A DNA stretch of 64,000 nt from Bifidobacterium miconisargentati (GTDB lineage Bacteria; Actinomycetota; Actinomycetes; Actinomycetales; Bifidobacteriaceae): contig NZ_JAHBBJ010000007.1 of NCBI RefSeq assembly GCF_019331675.1, positions 1 through 64,000 on the forward strand, written 5' to 3'. The notes beneath the pieces are model-generated. The model searched no databases and was not told where the DNA came from. It saw nothing but the letters and a program-made list of their open reading frames with translations. Below are positions 12,567-20,538 of this stretch, piece after piece. The first letter of the stretch is position 1. The number at the start of each line of letters is the position of its first letter. The position numbers and the translations under genes are program-made.

Positions 12567-13589
12567 CTACTGAAGGAAGTGCAATGTCGGGGGCACGGTT
12601 TCGGTCAGTGGGTCACCGGCGGCGCGATCGGTATTGGGATAGGTGATCTTCACCGCCGCGATCTTTTCGTCCGTCACGATTTCGCGGATGTAATAGATGG
12701 TGTCGTCCTTCTCATAACTCAGGTACACGGACTGGCCGGCCACCAGCTCGAATGCCGGATCGGCGCCGGCGTTCTCCTTGAGGAAGTCCAGCTCGTCCTG
12801 CGGCGAATGGAACAGGGCGTTGTACTGGCCCCAAACGGCGATCTGCACGCCGGAATCAGGATCGGAGAATTTCACGCCGTCACCGTTGTCCGGTTCCGGG
12901 CCGCGGTCATAGCTCGCCGGAACGTCCACGGCATAGGCGAAGCGCCCGTTGGAGTACGTGGCGGTGCCGGCGTCCGTGACTTTCTTGTCTTTGCTGTTTT
13001 TCGTTTCCGATTGGCCGTCGGAGTCGGTGCCGGACTTCCTCTTTGTGCCAGTCGAATCCTTGGCATCGGACTTGGTCTTGGACTTGGACTTGCCGGACTG
13101 TTTGGCATCGTCGCCGGATGATGAGGCGCCGGAATTGCCGTTGCCCGCCGAAACCGAGGTCGTCGTATCGCTCGACTGGCCGAGGCGGCCGGTGCCGTAC
13201 GCCACGATGCCGACGATGCATAGCACCACTGCGACGATGGCGGCGATAAGCACGACGATGACGATCTGGGACTTCACCGTCTTGCCTGTCGCCGGGGAAC
13301 CGGTTGCCGGCGACGGAGTAGTCGCGGCGGCGGACGTTCGCGATGCGTTCCCCGCACCGGCCTGGAACTGATAACCCTGCTGGGGAGCGGCCGCGGAAGT
13401 ATGCGCGGGCGCGGCGGGCGGCAACGGCACCGGGCTGACCGGAATGGGGGAGGTGGGAATGCCGTCGGACGGGATGTTGTCACGCAGCGTCCTATCGGTC
13501 AGTATCCCGTTGTCATCCTGAAGAGCGCCGCACGCCTGGCAGAACGTATCGCCGGGCTGCAACGGATTACCGCAATGCAGACAGTTCAT
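12567..13589 (-). CDS. Zinc-ribbon membrane protein of unknown function
   Basis: This 340-residue protein begins with a zinc ribbon (MNCLHCGNPLQPGDTFCQACG, two CxxC pairs). A Pro/Ala-rich linker and one transmembrane helix (VIVVLIAAIVAVVLCIVGIV, about residues 110-135) follow. After a long Ser/Lys/Asp-rich stretch comes a C-terminal domain with TYSNGRFAYAVDVPASYD and GVQIAVWGQYNAL. It is built like a sensor or envelope protein with a cytoplasmic zinc ribbon and an outer domain. The start at 13589 is chosen because GGAAGGGAG lies just upstream and the zinc ribbon begins there; an extended frame upstream lacks a ribosome site. No partner gene is adjacent. Confidence 0.75.
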   Translation of the reverse strand: MNCLHCGNPLQPGDTFCQACGALQDDNGILTDRTLRDNIPSDGIPTSPIPVSPVPLPPAAPAHTSAAAPQQGYQFQAGAGNASRTSAAATTPSPATGSPATGKTVKSQIVIVVLIAAIVAVVLCIVGIVAYGTGRLGQSSDTTTSVSAGNGNSGASSSGDDAKQSGKSKSKTKSDAKDSTGTKRKSGTDSDGQSETKNSKDKKVTDAGTATYSNGRFAYAVDVPASYDRGPEPDNGDGVKFSDPDSGVQIAVWGQYNALFHSPQDELDFLKENAGADPAFELVAGQSVYLSYEKDDTIYYIREIVTDEKIAAVKITYPNTDRAAGDPLTETVPPTLHFLQ

Positions 13590-13907
13590 GACATGCTCCC
13601 TTCCTTTGCTTGGCTCCCACATTACACATGCATTCGCACGGGGAAGGCCTGCCGGGCGCTCCAGGTTGACGACGGGATTCGCGCGGAAGAACGCGCCGGG
13701 ACGGTGGAGAGAATTCCTATGGGTCGAGTCCGGCGAGGGGACGGGCAGGGGGTCAGGGTCTCAGGGCGATTCCAGGCAGGCCGCCGGAGACCGGCAGCGT
13801 GACGTTTTCCGCAAAACGCACGTTGGAGGTTGTGCGTTTTGCCGTATGCGGTGTTTTAAAGTAGGAGGTGCTTGATTACTGACGCACGCACGAAGGAGAG
13901 CAGGCAG
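13590..13907. other. Intergenic region with a leader hairpin before glgA
   Basis: This stretch lies between two divergent genes and must hold both promoters. The one clear structure is an 11-bp stem, GCAAAACGCAC at 13811-13821 with GTGCGTTTTGC at 13832-13842, with GGAGG in its loop. It could be a 5' leader structure of the glycogen synthase mRNA. I see no confident promoter hexamers and no gene. Confidence 0.5.
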
Positions 13908-15158
13908 ATGAAAGTTGATATTTTGACCCGTGAATACCCGCCGAAGGTCTACGGCGGCGCCGGCGTCCACGCCGAGGAGCTGTCCAAGGTGCTCGCCGAG
14001 CGCATCGACGTGACTGTGCGCGCGTTCGACGGCAAGCGCACCGAGGCGGACATCCCCGCCATCCCGCATGCGGACGAGGCCAAGGGCAGCCTGAAGGTCG
14101 TGGGCTACGACGTGCCGGCCGAGCTGTCCGACGCGAACGCCGCGCTGAAGACCTTCGGCGTGGACCTGCAGATCGCCAATGATGTCGACGCCGACATCAT
14201 CCACGCCCACACCTGGTACGCCTGCCTGGCCGGATACCTGGCCAAGATGCTGCACGGCACCCCGCTGGTCATCACCGCCCATTCCCTGGAGCCGTTCCGC
14301 CCGTGGAAGCGCGAGCAGCTCGGTGGCGGCTACAACCTGAGCTCCTGGGCCGAGAAGGACGCCTACGAGCACGCCGACCGCGTGATCGCCGTCTCCGGCG
14401 GTATGAAGAAGGATATTCTCGCCGCCTACCCGAGCCTCGACCCGGATAAGGTGGTTGTGGTCTACAACGGCATCACCATGTCCGAGTTCGCCACTCCGGC
14501 CGACGATGATCCGGGTTGGAAGGTGTTCGAACGCTACAACATCGACCGTTCCAAGCCCACCCTGCTGTTCGTGGGCCGCATCACCCGCCAGAAGGGCCTG
14601 CCGTACCTGCTCAAGGCCCTGCACTTCGTGGACCCCGGCGTCCAGATCGTGTTGTGCGCCGGCGCTCCGGACACCCCGGAGATCATGGAGGAGGTTAAGA
14701 ACTCCTTCGCCGAGCTGGACAAGGAGCGCGGCAACATCATCTGGATCGAGGAGATGCTGCCGAAGAACGAGCTGAGCGCGCTGGAGCACGGCTGCGACGC
14801 CTTCATCTGCCCGTCCATCTATGAGCCGCTGGGCATCGTGAACCTTGAGGCCATGGCCTGCGGTCTGCCCGTGGTCGCCTCCGCCACCGGCGGCATCCCC
14901 GAGGTCGTGGTGGACGGCGAAACCGGCTTCCTGGTCCCGATCGACCAGCTGCACGACGGCACTGGCACCCCCACCGATCCGGACAAGTTCGTGCACGACA
15001 TGGCCGACGCCATCAACAAGATCATGGCCGATCCGGAACTGCGCAAGAAGATGGGCCAGGCCGGCTACGAGCGCGCCCGCGACGTGTTCAGCTGGGAGTC
15101 CATCGCCGACGAGACCGTCAAGGTCTACCAGTCCGTCCTCGACGAGCAGAAGAAGTAA
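13908..15158 (+). CDS. glgA: Glycogen synthase, actinobacterial GT4 type
   Basis: The protein belongs to the GT4 glycosyltransferases of the actinobacterial GlgA/GlgM group, which extend alpha-1,4-glucan or make maltose-1-phosphate from ADP-glucose. The N-terminus KVDILTREYPPKVYGGAGVH is the donor-loop signature. The C-terminal Rossmann half holds VGRITRQKGLPYLLKAL and the E-x7-E motif in CPSIYEPLGIVNLEAMACGLPVVA (read as its two parts). It has 416 residues. I choose ATG 13908, with GAAGGAGAG upstream, over a TTG at 13872 because homology begins at MKVDIL. Whether it acts as glycogen or maltose-1-phosphate synthase cannot be told from sequence. Confidence 0.88.
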   Translation: MKVDILTREYPPKVYGGAGVHAEELSKVLAERIDVTVRAFDGKRTEADIPAIPHADEAKGSLKVVGYDVPAELSDANAALKTFGVDLQIANDVDADIIHAHTWYACLAGYLAKMLHGTPLVITAHSLEPFRPWKREQLGGGYNLSSWAEKDAYEHADRVIAVSGGMKKDILAAYPSLDPDKVVVVYNGITMSEFATPADDDPGWKVFERYNIDRSKPTLLFVGRITRQKGLPYLLKALHFVDPGVQIVLCAGAPDTPEIMEEVKNSFAELDKERGNIIWIEEMLPKNELSALEHGCDAFICPSIYEPLGIVNLEAMACGLPVVASATGGIPEVVVDGETGFLVPIDQLHDGTGTPTDPDKFVHDMADAINKIMADPELRKKMGQAGYERARDVFSWESIADETVKVYQSVLDEQKK

Positions 15159-15192
15159 ATCCGGAAACAAATCCCGGTAGTTCCCGGATAAC

Positions 15193-15242
15193 GGCTCCCC
15201 TCAGTCGCTCGCGCGACAGCTCCCCTCAGTGAGGGGAGCCGG
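15193..15242 (-). repeat. Bipartite palindromic repeat, copy 2
   Basis: Reverse-oriented copy. Hairpin B uses CAGTCGCTCGCGCGAC, a different stem that still pairs. Hairpin A is AGCTCCCCTCAGTGAGGGGAGCC. It lies just after the glycogen synthase stop. Confidence 0.8.
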
Positions 15243-15292
15243 TTTTCTGTATAGGTCATTGGCTCTGTTGCGTAGAGCCTTGTATGTTTACC

Positions 15293-15340
15293 GGCTCCCC
15301 TCGCTGAGGGGAGCTGTCTGCGTAAGCAGACTGAGGGGAG
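15293..15340 (+). repeat. Bipartite palindromic repeat, copy 3
   Basis: Forward copy with hairpin B as GTCTGC-GTAA-GCAGAC, again with compensatory changes. Between copies 2 and 3 is a short hairpin, GGCTCTGTTGCGTAGAGCC, at 15261-15279. Its first nine bases equal those of the terminal repeat of the MITE-like element at 16229. Confidence 0.8.
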
Positions 15341-15371
15341 CATGAATCTCGTTTACAAAGGAATTGCCCAC

Positions 15372-16220
15372 ATGCCACAAACCGTCCTCCAGCTCGACAA
15401 CGTCGAATTCCGCCGCAACCGCCGCGTCATCATCACCGATGTGAACCTGACCGTCAAGGCGGGGGAGCGGTGGGTGCTGTTCGGCCCCAACGGCATCGGC
15501 AAATCCACGGCGGTCGGCATGCTCGCCACACGAACCTTCCCCTCCGAGGGGCGTGTGTTCATCCTCGGCCATCAGCTCGGCAAGTACGACGTGTTCAAGC
15601 TGCGCACCCGCATCGGCCTCGCCTCCGCCGACCTGGGCCGTCAGTTCCCTGACTTCGAGGATCCGCTGGACGCCGTGGTCACCGGCCTGTCCGCCGTGAC
15701 CGGCCGCTGGCAGGACACGTACACCGAAGAGGAATACGCGCGCGCACGCCAGTTGCTGCATGACTTCCGCGTGGGCTACCTGGAGGGCAAACAGATGTGG
15801 CGCCTGTCCGAAGGCGAACGCACGCGGGTGCTCATCGCCCGCGCGCTCATGGGAGACCCGGAACTGCTCATCATGGACGAGCCGACCACCGGCCTTGACC
15901 TGGGTGGCCGTGAACAGGTGATGCGCACGCTGAGCCGCATCGGCGAGGAGAACTCCGAACGTGCGGTGGTGCTCGTGACCCACCGTCTGGAGGAGATTCC
16001 GGCCGGTTTCGACCACATCGCCATCATGGGCCGCAAGCCCGTCTCCGCCGAGGACGCCACCAACGACGGCATCGACGCGATGGGCAATCCGTCCGCCGGC
16101 ACCATCGTCTATTCCGGTCCGCTCGAAGAAGGCCTGACCGACGAACGCCTCTCCGACCTGTTCGGCATGCCCATCGAAGTCGAGCACAGTCACGGTCGCT
16201 GGTCCGCCTACGCGGTGTGA
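15372..16220 (+). CDS. ABC transporter ATP-binding protein, ModF/YlmA-like
   Basis: A stand-alone ABC ATPase of 282 residues with Walker A GPNGIGKST, signature LSEGERTR and Walker B LLIMDEP, followed by the His-loop VLVTHRLEEIPAGF. The single domain and the EEIPAGF ending resemble the YlmA/ModF-like ATPases, for which no permease partner is usually known. No membrane component is adjacent here either. The start ATG 15372 has AAAGGA 9 bases upstream. An in-frame ATG at 15342 lies directly against the repeat end and is less likely. Confidence 0.82.
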   Translation: MPQTVLQLDNVEFRRNRRVIITDVNLTVKAGERWVLFGPNGIGKSTAVGMLATRTFPSEGRVFILGHQLGKYDVFKLRTRIGLASADLGRQFPDFEDPLDAVVTGLSAVTGRWQDTYTEEEYARARQLLHDFRVGYLEGKQMWRLSEGERTRVLIARALMGDPELLIMDEPTTGLDLGGREQVMRTLSRIGEENSERAVVLVTHRLEEIPAGFDHIAIMGRKPVSAEDATNDGIDAMGNPSAGTIVYSGPLEEGLTDERLSDLFGMPIEVEHSHGRWSAYAV

Positions 16221-16228
16221 TTTTTGAT

Positions 16229-16351
16229 GGCTCTGTTAAACCAAGATTGACATGAATTCCACCGGGCTACCCCTCAGTCGGCTCCGCCGACAGCTCCCCT
16301 GACAAGGGGAGCCAAGAATAAGGGACATGTCAATCTTGGTTTAACAGAGCC
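16229..16351. mobile_element. MITE-like element with 26-bp terminal inverted repeats
   Basis: Positions 16229-16254 (starting GGCTCTGTTAAACC) and 16326-16351 are perfect inverted repeats of 26 bp. They are flanked by the 8-bp direct repeat TTTTTGAT at 16221-16228 and 16352-16359, as expected for a target duplication. The 123-bp element has no coding capacity. Perfect termini beginning GGCTCT and an 8-bp duplication fit mobilisation by an ISL3-type transposase. It sits downstream of the ABC ATPase gene and, folded, would also form a strong hairpin followed by T residues. Confidence 0.85.
16267..16313 (-). repeat. Bipartite palindromic repeat, copy 4, nested in the MITE-like element
   Basis: Reverse copy with hairpin B GTCGGC-TCC-GCCGAC and hairpin A AGCTCCCCTGACAAGGGGAGCC. 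It occupies the centre of the MITE-like element. Confidence 0.85.
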
Positions 16352-16454
16352 TTTTTGATTCCGGCCGTTGCCGGTTGCCGAGTCATGCCGGAACGTGGCA
16401 TCACTGGTAGGATACAGGCGGATAATCGGTCGGGCCTCGGAATGGAGGATGGCA

Positions 16455-17297
16455 ATGGTCTCAAGCAAACTGGTGTTCATCGACATCGACGGCACGTTGG
16501 CGGATGAGAAGCACATCGTGCCGGAATCGGCGAAGGCCGCGTGCCGCAAGGCGCAGACCAACGGGCACAAGCTGTTCATCTGCACCGGCCGGTCCATGCC
16601 GAAGATCGAACGCAGCATCCTGGATCTCGGTTTCGACGGCGTGGTCTCCGTGGCCGGAGCACAGGCGAACGTGGGGGATCGTGTGCTGTTCCAGCACCTC
16701 GTACCGGCCGAGGCCGTGGACGCGGCGATGGCGTATTTCCGTGAGCATCACATCGAAAGCTACCAGTGGCAGGGCGCGGACGGCATGTACATTTCGGAAG
16801 GGTACCGCCGCCATCTGGAATCGAAGGGCAAGGCATTCAACCGCGGCGAGTTCGCCCGGTTCTGGCATCTGATCGACGAGGTGGAGATTCCTGCCGGCTC
16901 CACCCTGGGACAGACGATTCACGTGAGCAAGGGCTCGTACTTCACCGCGCCGAATCCGGATGTGACTTTCGAGGAGACGAAGCGCGACCTGAGCCCGTGG
17001 TTCGAGCTCGTGCACGGCTCCTACGACAAGATCTCGCCGAACAACGGCGAACTGCTCATCGCCGGGTACGACAAGGGCACCGCCGTACGCGACGTGGCCG
17101 CGGCGCTCGGCTACGACATCGCCGACACGATCGCCATCGGCGACTCCGACAACGACACCGCCATGCTCAAGGCCGCCGGCACATCCGTGGCCATGGGCAA
17201 CGCCATCCACGGCATCGAGAAGTTCTGCGACATCACCACCACCGACATCCACGACGACGGCCTAGCCAACGCCTTCGCCACCCTCGGTCTGGTGTGA
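16455..17297 (+). CDS. Cof-type HAD-IIB sugar phosphatase
   Basis: Motif I is FIDIDGTLAD at the N-terminus, motif II is FICTGRS and motif IV is AIGDSDNDTAMLKAA near the C-terminus. The large insertion between motifs II and III is the C2 cap of Cof/HAD-IIB phosphatases, which hydrolyse sugar phosphates and related small phosphates in the cytoplasm. It has 280 residues, the usual size. ATG 16455 is favoured because GGAGG at 16444-16448 has proper spacing to it. Substrate unknown. It is flanked by the MITE-like element on one side and a palindromic repeat on the other. Confidence 0.87.
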   Translation: MVSSKLVFIDIDGTLADEKHIVPESAKAACRKAQTNGHKLFICTGRSMPKIERSILDLGFDGVVSVAGAQANVGDRVLFQHLVPAEAVDAAMAYFREHHIESYQWQGADGMYISEGYRRHLESKGKAFNRGEFARFWHLIDEVEIPAGSTLGQTIHVSKGSYFTAPNPDVTFEETKRDLSPWFELVHGSYDKISPNNGELLIAGYDKGTAVRDVAAALGYDIADTIAIGDSDNDTAMLKAAGTSVAMGNAIHGIEKFCDITTTDIHDDGLANAFATLGLV

Positions 17298-17317
17298 CCG
17301 AGACATTCCTGTCTCGG
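17298..17317 (+). terminator. Short hairpin directly after the HAD gene
   Basis: An 8-bp stem (CCGAGACA with TGTCTCGG) closes a TTCC loop immediately after the stop codon. There is no clear T run, so termination is only suggested. Confidence 0.4.
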
Positions 17318-17323
17318 AATTCC

Positions 17324-17370
17324 GGCTCCCCTCTCTGAGGGGAGCTGTCAGCAAAGCTGACTGAGGGGAG
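17324..17370 (+). repeat. Bipartite palindromic repeat, copy 5
   Basis: Forward copy with hairpin B GTCAGC-AAA-GCTGAC. Its end TGAGGGGAG lies 8 bases before the next start codon at 17379 and is the only visible ribosome binding site for it. Confidence 0.85.
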
Positions 17371-17378
17371 CGACAAAC

Positions 17379-18251
17379 ATGTCCGGAATCTCGTTGGATA
17401 CGGTCGAATTGCCGGTGGCAATCGCGCAGTTTACGGTGGCGCGGGAGCCGGAACGCAATCTGGAGATGATTGACGCATTTGCCAGGGACGCGGCGTCCGG
17501 CGGCGCGAGGATGCTGGTGCTGCCGGAAGGGCTTATCGCGCGTGACGGGGATGATGACTCGTTTGCGGCCGCCCATGCCCAGCCGATTGATGGTCCGTTC
17601 GTGACGGGATTGCGCCGGATTAGCAGCGCACGTCACATCGTATTGATGGGTACGGTTCATGTCGTGCCATCGGGCCAAAAGACGGTATGGGATGAGGCAG
17701 GGGTGAATTCCGCGGCTGGTGTGGACCGTCGCGTATCCAATATGTTCCTCGTTATTCGAGACGGTGAGATCGTGGCGACCTATCGCAAGCTTCATCTGTA
17801 CGATGCGTTTGCCGCGAGGGAATCCGACGTGGTTCTTCCCGGCAGGAAGCTGCCTCCGGTCGTGACCATTGACGGCTGGCATATCGGTGTGATGACCTGC
17901 TATGACGTACGTTTCCCGGAAACCGCGCGTTCCTTGGCCGTGCGAGGGGCGGATGCAATCGTGGTCAGCGCCGCATGGGTGCGAGGTCCGCACAAGGAAT
18001 ATCACTGGAGCCTGCTGACGGCCGCCCGCGCGGTGGAGAACACCTGCTATGTACTGGCCTGCAGTGAGGTAAGCAAACGCAATATTGGCTGCAGTCGTAT
18101 CATCGATCCTATGGGCGCGGTTATCACTGAAACGGATGAAACGCATGCCGGGCTCATCGCGGCGACACTGGATCGGAATCGTCTCGACTCCGTGCGGCAA
18201 GCGTTGCCGGTACTCGAGAACCGCCGGTTCGCCGATCCGCAACTGTGCTGA
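17379..18251 (+). CDS. Carbon-nitrogen hydrolase (nitrilase superfamily)
   Basis: The Glu-Lys-Cys triad of the superfamily is present: Glu50 in LPEGL, Lys137 in YRKLHLYDAF and Cys174 in MTCYDVRFPE. The 290-residue protein looks like the Nit2/omega-amidase branch, which hydrolyses small amides such as deaminated glutathione or 2-oxoglutaramate; the exact substrate is not clear. The ribosome site is provided by the end of the upstream palindromic repeat. Codon use is less biased than in gltB or metE, suggesting modest expression. It converges tail to tail with the next gene with no gap. Confidence 0.86.
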   Translation: MSGISLDTVELPVAIAQFTVAREPERNLEMIDAFARDAASGGARMLVLPEGLIARDGDDDSFAAAHAQPIDGPFVTGLRRISSARHIVLMGTVHVVPSGQKTVWDEAGVNSAAGVDRRVSNMFLVIRDGEIVATYRKLHLYDAFAARESDVVLPGRKLPPVVTIDGWHIGVMTCYDVRFPETARSLAVRGADAIVVSAAWVRGPHKEYHWSLLTAARAVENTCYVLACSEVSKRNIGCSRIIDPMGAVITETDETHAGLIAATLDRNRLDSVRQALPVLENRRFADPQLC

Positions 18252-19088
18252 TCACATGCTTTGCGGGTCGCCAAGAATGATGTAGTCCGAATCGTAGCGT
18301 TCGACGCCGGGCGTTCTCATATACCCGAAAACGGTCCTATTGAGATTGCCATCGAATGCGCGAATCACCGGCTGCACGGCAATGGGTTCCAGCTTCGTGA
18401 TGCCGATCGAATCGTTGGCGACCCGCATGGTGAGCCATGCCATGTGATGACGGACCTTCCATGCGGGACGGGGATCCGTTCCGCCGCCGGCCTCATCCCA
18501 GAGCAATGCCGGAACATAGGCAAGCATACGGAATTCAATCGGTGCGGTTCCCGACCGGAAGAGGATGCGGGGAATGGGATATGAGCTGATATCGTCGTCG
18601 CCGTCATCGCGATCGGGCTGTCGGACTATGGAAATCTCCGGTCCGAAGTCATCGGTGCGCACGCCAAGCGTTCGTGGGTCGCGCACGAACCTGCGGCGAT
18701 TCCCGCCATGAAAGAGATCGGAGAGCAGGCTCCACGCGGCGCCGATAATTATTGCAGCAGGAATGATGATCATCAGTACGCAGATGAGGATGAGGATCAC
18801 ATCGGTGAACGTGACCACAAGATGCGGGTCGTCACCGTGATTGGTGACCAGCATCTGCTGAAACCGGTACTGGATGCCGCCAATGCCTGTGATGCTGAAG
18901 GACAGCAGAACGATCACGCCGATGACGCCCACAAGCGTGGTGAAAACGTTGCCGCCTCTTCTGCGCCACAACGCCGAACGGGCGATGTGATGCGAACCGC
19001 GCAACCATATCGGATGAGGCAATACATACACGGTCGTGCCTATGCCATTCCGTCCGCTGGTTTGCCCGGCATCCATAGGAATTCCCAT
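18252..19088 (-). CDS. Two-helix membrane protein, function unknown
   Basis: A 278-residue protein with hydrophobic segments at about 48-68 (TTLVGVIGVIVLLSFSITGI) and 95-120 (VILILICVLMIIIPAAIIIG). A soluble C-terminal half of about 150 residues follows, containing FGPEISIVRQ and EFRMLAYVPALLW. No enzymatic or transport motif is seen. No convincing ribosome site precedes the ATG at 19088; Met5 (19076) is an alternative start. Its last base abuts the nitrilase gene. Two short frames start on the opposite strand at its 5' end. Confidence 0.6.
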   Translation of the reverse strand: MGIPMDAGQTSGRNGIGTTVYVLPHPIWLRGSHHIARSALWRRRGGNVFTTLVGVIGVIVLLSFSITGIGGIQYRFQQMLVTNHGDDPHLVVTFTDVILILICVLMIIIPAAIIIGAAWSLLSDLFHGGNRRRFVRDPRTLGVRTDDFGPEISIVRQPDRDDGDDDISSYPIPRILFRSGTAPIEFRMLAYVPALLWDEAGGGTDPRPAWKVRHHMAWLTMRVANDSIGITKLEPIAVQPVIRAFDGNLNRTVFGYMRTPGVERYDSDYIILGDPQSM

Positions 19089-19230
19089 GTCACCATTCCA
19101 TCACCGCAAGGTGAACGGAGAATGGCGCGGCGTTTCCGAAGAGGACGGGCGTATATATTCAGGATGGTTGAGGAACGTGAGTGCGGATGCGAAGATGTGC
19201 GGGAATGTGCGCGGCGTACCGCGATGTTGA
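19087..19230 (+). CDS. Possible 47-residue protein
   Basis: The frame starts at an ATG overlapping the start codon of the divergent membrane protein gene and ends 19 bases before the next small gene. The product (MSPFHHRKVNGEWRGVSEED...) has no recognised domain. The ribosome site is weak (AGGA). It may be chance coding. Confidence 0.25.
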   Translation: MSPFHHRKVNGEWRGVSEEDGRIYSGWLRNVSADAKMCGNVRGVPRC

Positions 19231-19249
19231 CCTGATAAAGGAGGACGGG

Positions 19250-19468
19250 ATGAGCGGTAAGGATATGGACGAACGATGGCTGAAGGCGTTGCGGGCCAAG
19301 AACATCACCGTTCGCGGACAAGCGAGTAGCGAAGCGGGTCGGACCGGAATCGAGCGGAAGGGCACACGCAAGACGACTGCGCACGCCGCATTCGGAACAT
19401 CGGTGCAGCGTGCGCAGCCGTTCAAGGCGACCGGTCACAAGGGCGGTATCAGCCGGCAGGGGAGTTGA
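19250..19468 (+). CDS. Small basic protein, 72 residues, function unknown
   Basis: The product MSGKDMDERWLKALRAKNIT... is Lys/Arg-rich with no hydrophobic segment. A strong AAAGGAGG stands 7 bases before the ATG, which is the main support for a real gene. Its last codons, for GISRQGS and the stop, are duplicated about 107 bases downstream on the other side of a palindromic repeat. No recognised family; a nucleic-acid-binding role would fit the charge but is a guess. Confidence 0.5.
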   Translation: MSGKDMDERWLKALRAKNITVRGQASSEAGRTGIERKGTRKTTAHAAFGTSVQRAQPFKATGHKGGISRQGS

Positions 19469-19574
19469 GCTGAGTGTGCCGTAGAAACTACCCCTCAGTC
19501 GGCTTGCGCCGACAGCTCCCCTGACAAGGGGAGCCGAAGTTGCGTGGACTCGGTATCAGCCGGCAGGGGAGCTG
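19444..19574 (+). repeat. 21-bp direct repeat flanking a palindromic repeat
   Basis: CGGTATCAGCCGGCAGGGGA and one more G occur at 19444-19464 and again at 19551-19571, each followed by one variable base and TGA. The first copy is the 3' end of the small basic protein gene. Confidence 0.8.
19488..19535 (-). repeat. Bipartite palindromic repeat, copy 6
   Basis: Reverse copy with hairpin B GTCGGC-TTGC-GCCGAC. It lies between the two copies of the 21-bp direct repeat. Confidence 0.85.
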
Positions 19575-19587
19575 AATTGGTGAGCGA

Positions 19588-20439
19588 TTAGTACACGGAA
19601 TAACCGCCGTCGACCTGAAGGTTGGTGCCGGTGACGTACGAGGAAGCGTCGCTGGCAAGGAAGAGTACCGCGGTGGCGATTTCCTCGTTGGTGCCGAAAC
19701 GATGCATCGGCACGGGAGCGGTCATCACGTCATGCGCTTCGGGCACGATACGGCCTTCGAAGATGCCGGACCACACGTAACCGGGCGAGACCGCGTTCGA
19801 GCGGATGCCATACGGGGCCAGCGCGGCCGCCAGATAACGCGCGTACTCGTAGATGCCGGCCTTGGAAGCGCCATAGGCGGCGACGGGGGAGGGGCCGCCG
19901 GCGATGAAGTTCGCGTTGTGCGCGGACAGCGACGAGGTGAAGACCAGCGAGCCGCCGTGGCCGTGCTCGCGCATGATGTGCTGCGCGATCTGCGCGGTCA
20001 GGTACGCGCCGGTCAGATTGATGTCGATGGTCTTCTGCCAGACCTCGTACGGTTCGTCCGCGTCGTCGCCGGGCACGTTCACGCCGGCGTTGATGAACGC
20101 GATATCCACGGTGCCGAGCTCGTCGACGAGTGAGGTTTTCAGTGCATCGACCTGCTCCTTATCGGAAACGTCGCAGTACAGCGGCACGACCTTCACGCCG
20201 TATCGCTCGGACAGTTCCTTTGCGAGCGGCTCAAGCGTCTCCTTGGTGCGCGGCAGGTCAACGATCGCCACGTCGGCTCCCGCCTCGGCCCATGCGGCGG
20301 CCACATTGCGGCCGAGACCGCCTGCGCCACCGGTGACGAATCCCTTCTTGCCCTTGAGCGAGAACCGGTCCATGATGCGATGGGCGGGGTCCTTCCACTG
20401 ATCGAGCGGGTACTGGTCGAAGATTGCTGCGTCGGTCAT
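19588..20439 (-). CDS. Short-chain dehydrogenase/reductase (polyol or sugar type)
   Basis: Classical SDR of 283 residues with an N-terminal extension of about 30 residues. The cofactor motif is TGGAGGLG (36-43), the structural motif is NAGV, and the catalytic residues are Ser170, Tyr189 and Lys193 in YGASK. Asp61 after the second strand points to NAD(H) rather than NADP(H). The extension and the INLTGAYLTAQ helix resemble sorbose reductase, arabinitol or gluconate dehydrogenase types. The ATG has GGAGGACC ahead of it. The aldo/keto reductase upstream on the same strand is separated by a terminator, so they are probably independent units. Confidence 0.85.
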   Translation of the reverse strand: MTDAAIFDQYPLDQWKDPAHRIMDRFSLKGKKGFVTGGAGGLGRNVAAAWAEAGADVAIVDLPRTKETLEPLAKELSERYGVKVVPLYCDVSDKEQVDALKTSLVDELGTVDIAFINAGVNVPGDDADEPYEVWQKTIDINLTGAYLTAQIAQHIMREHGHGGSLVFTSSLSAHNANFIAGGPSPVAAYGASKAGIYEYARYLAAALAPYGIRSNAVSPGYVWSGIFEGRIVPEAHDVMTAPVPMHRFGTNEEIATAVLFLASDASSYVTGTNLQVDGGYSVY

Positions 20440-20538
20440 ATGGTCCTCCGTTCTGTTCGTGTGGCGGCGTCATCGTCGCCATCGTCAGAGCGAGCGTACC
20501 ACAAGAGGTCTGATGAATATGGGATTGCGCAAACGAAA

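Noticed and set aside
12432..13121. A 229-codon plus-strand frame opposite the zinc-ribbon protein gene
   Set aside because: It begins inside the terminator hairpin and runs antisense to a better-supported gene with a clear zinc ribbon and membrane helix.
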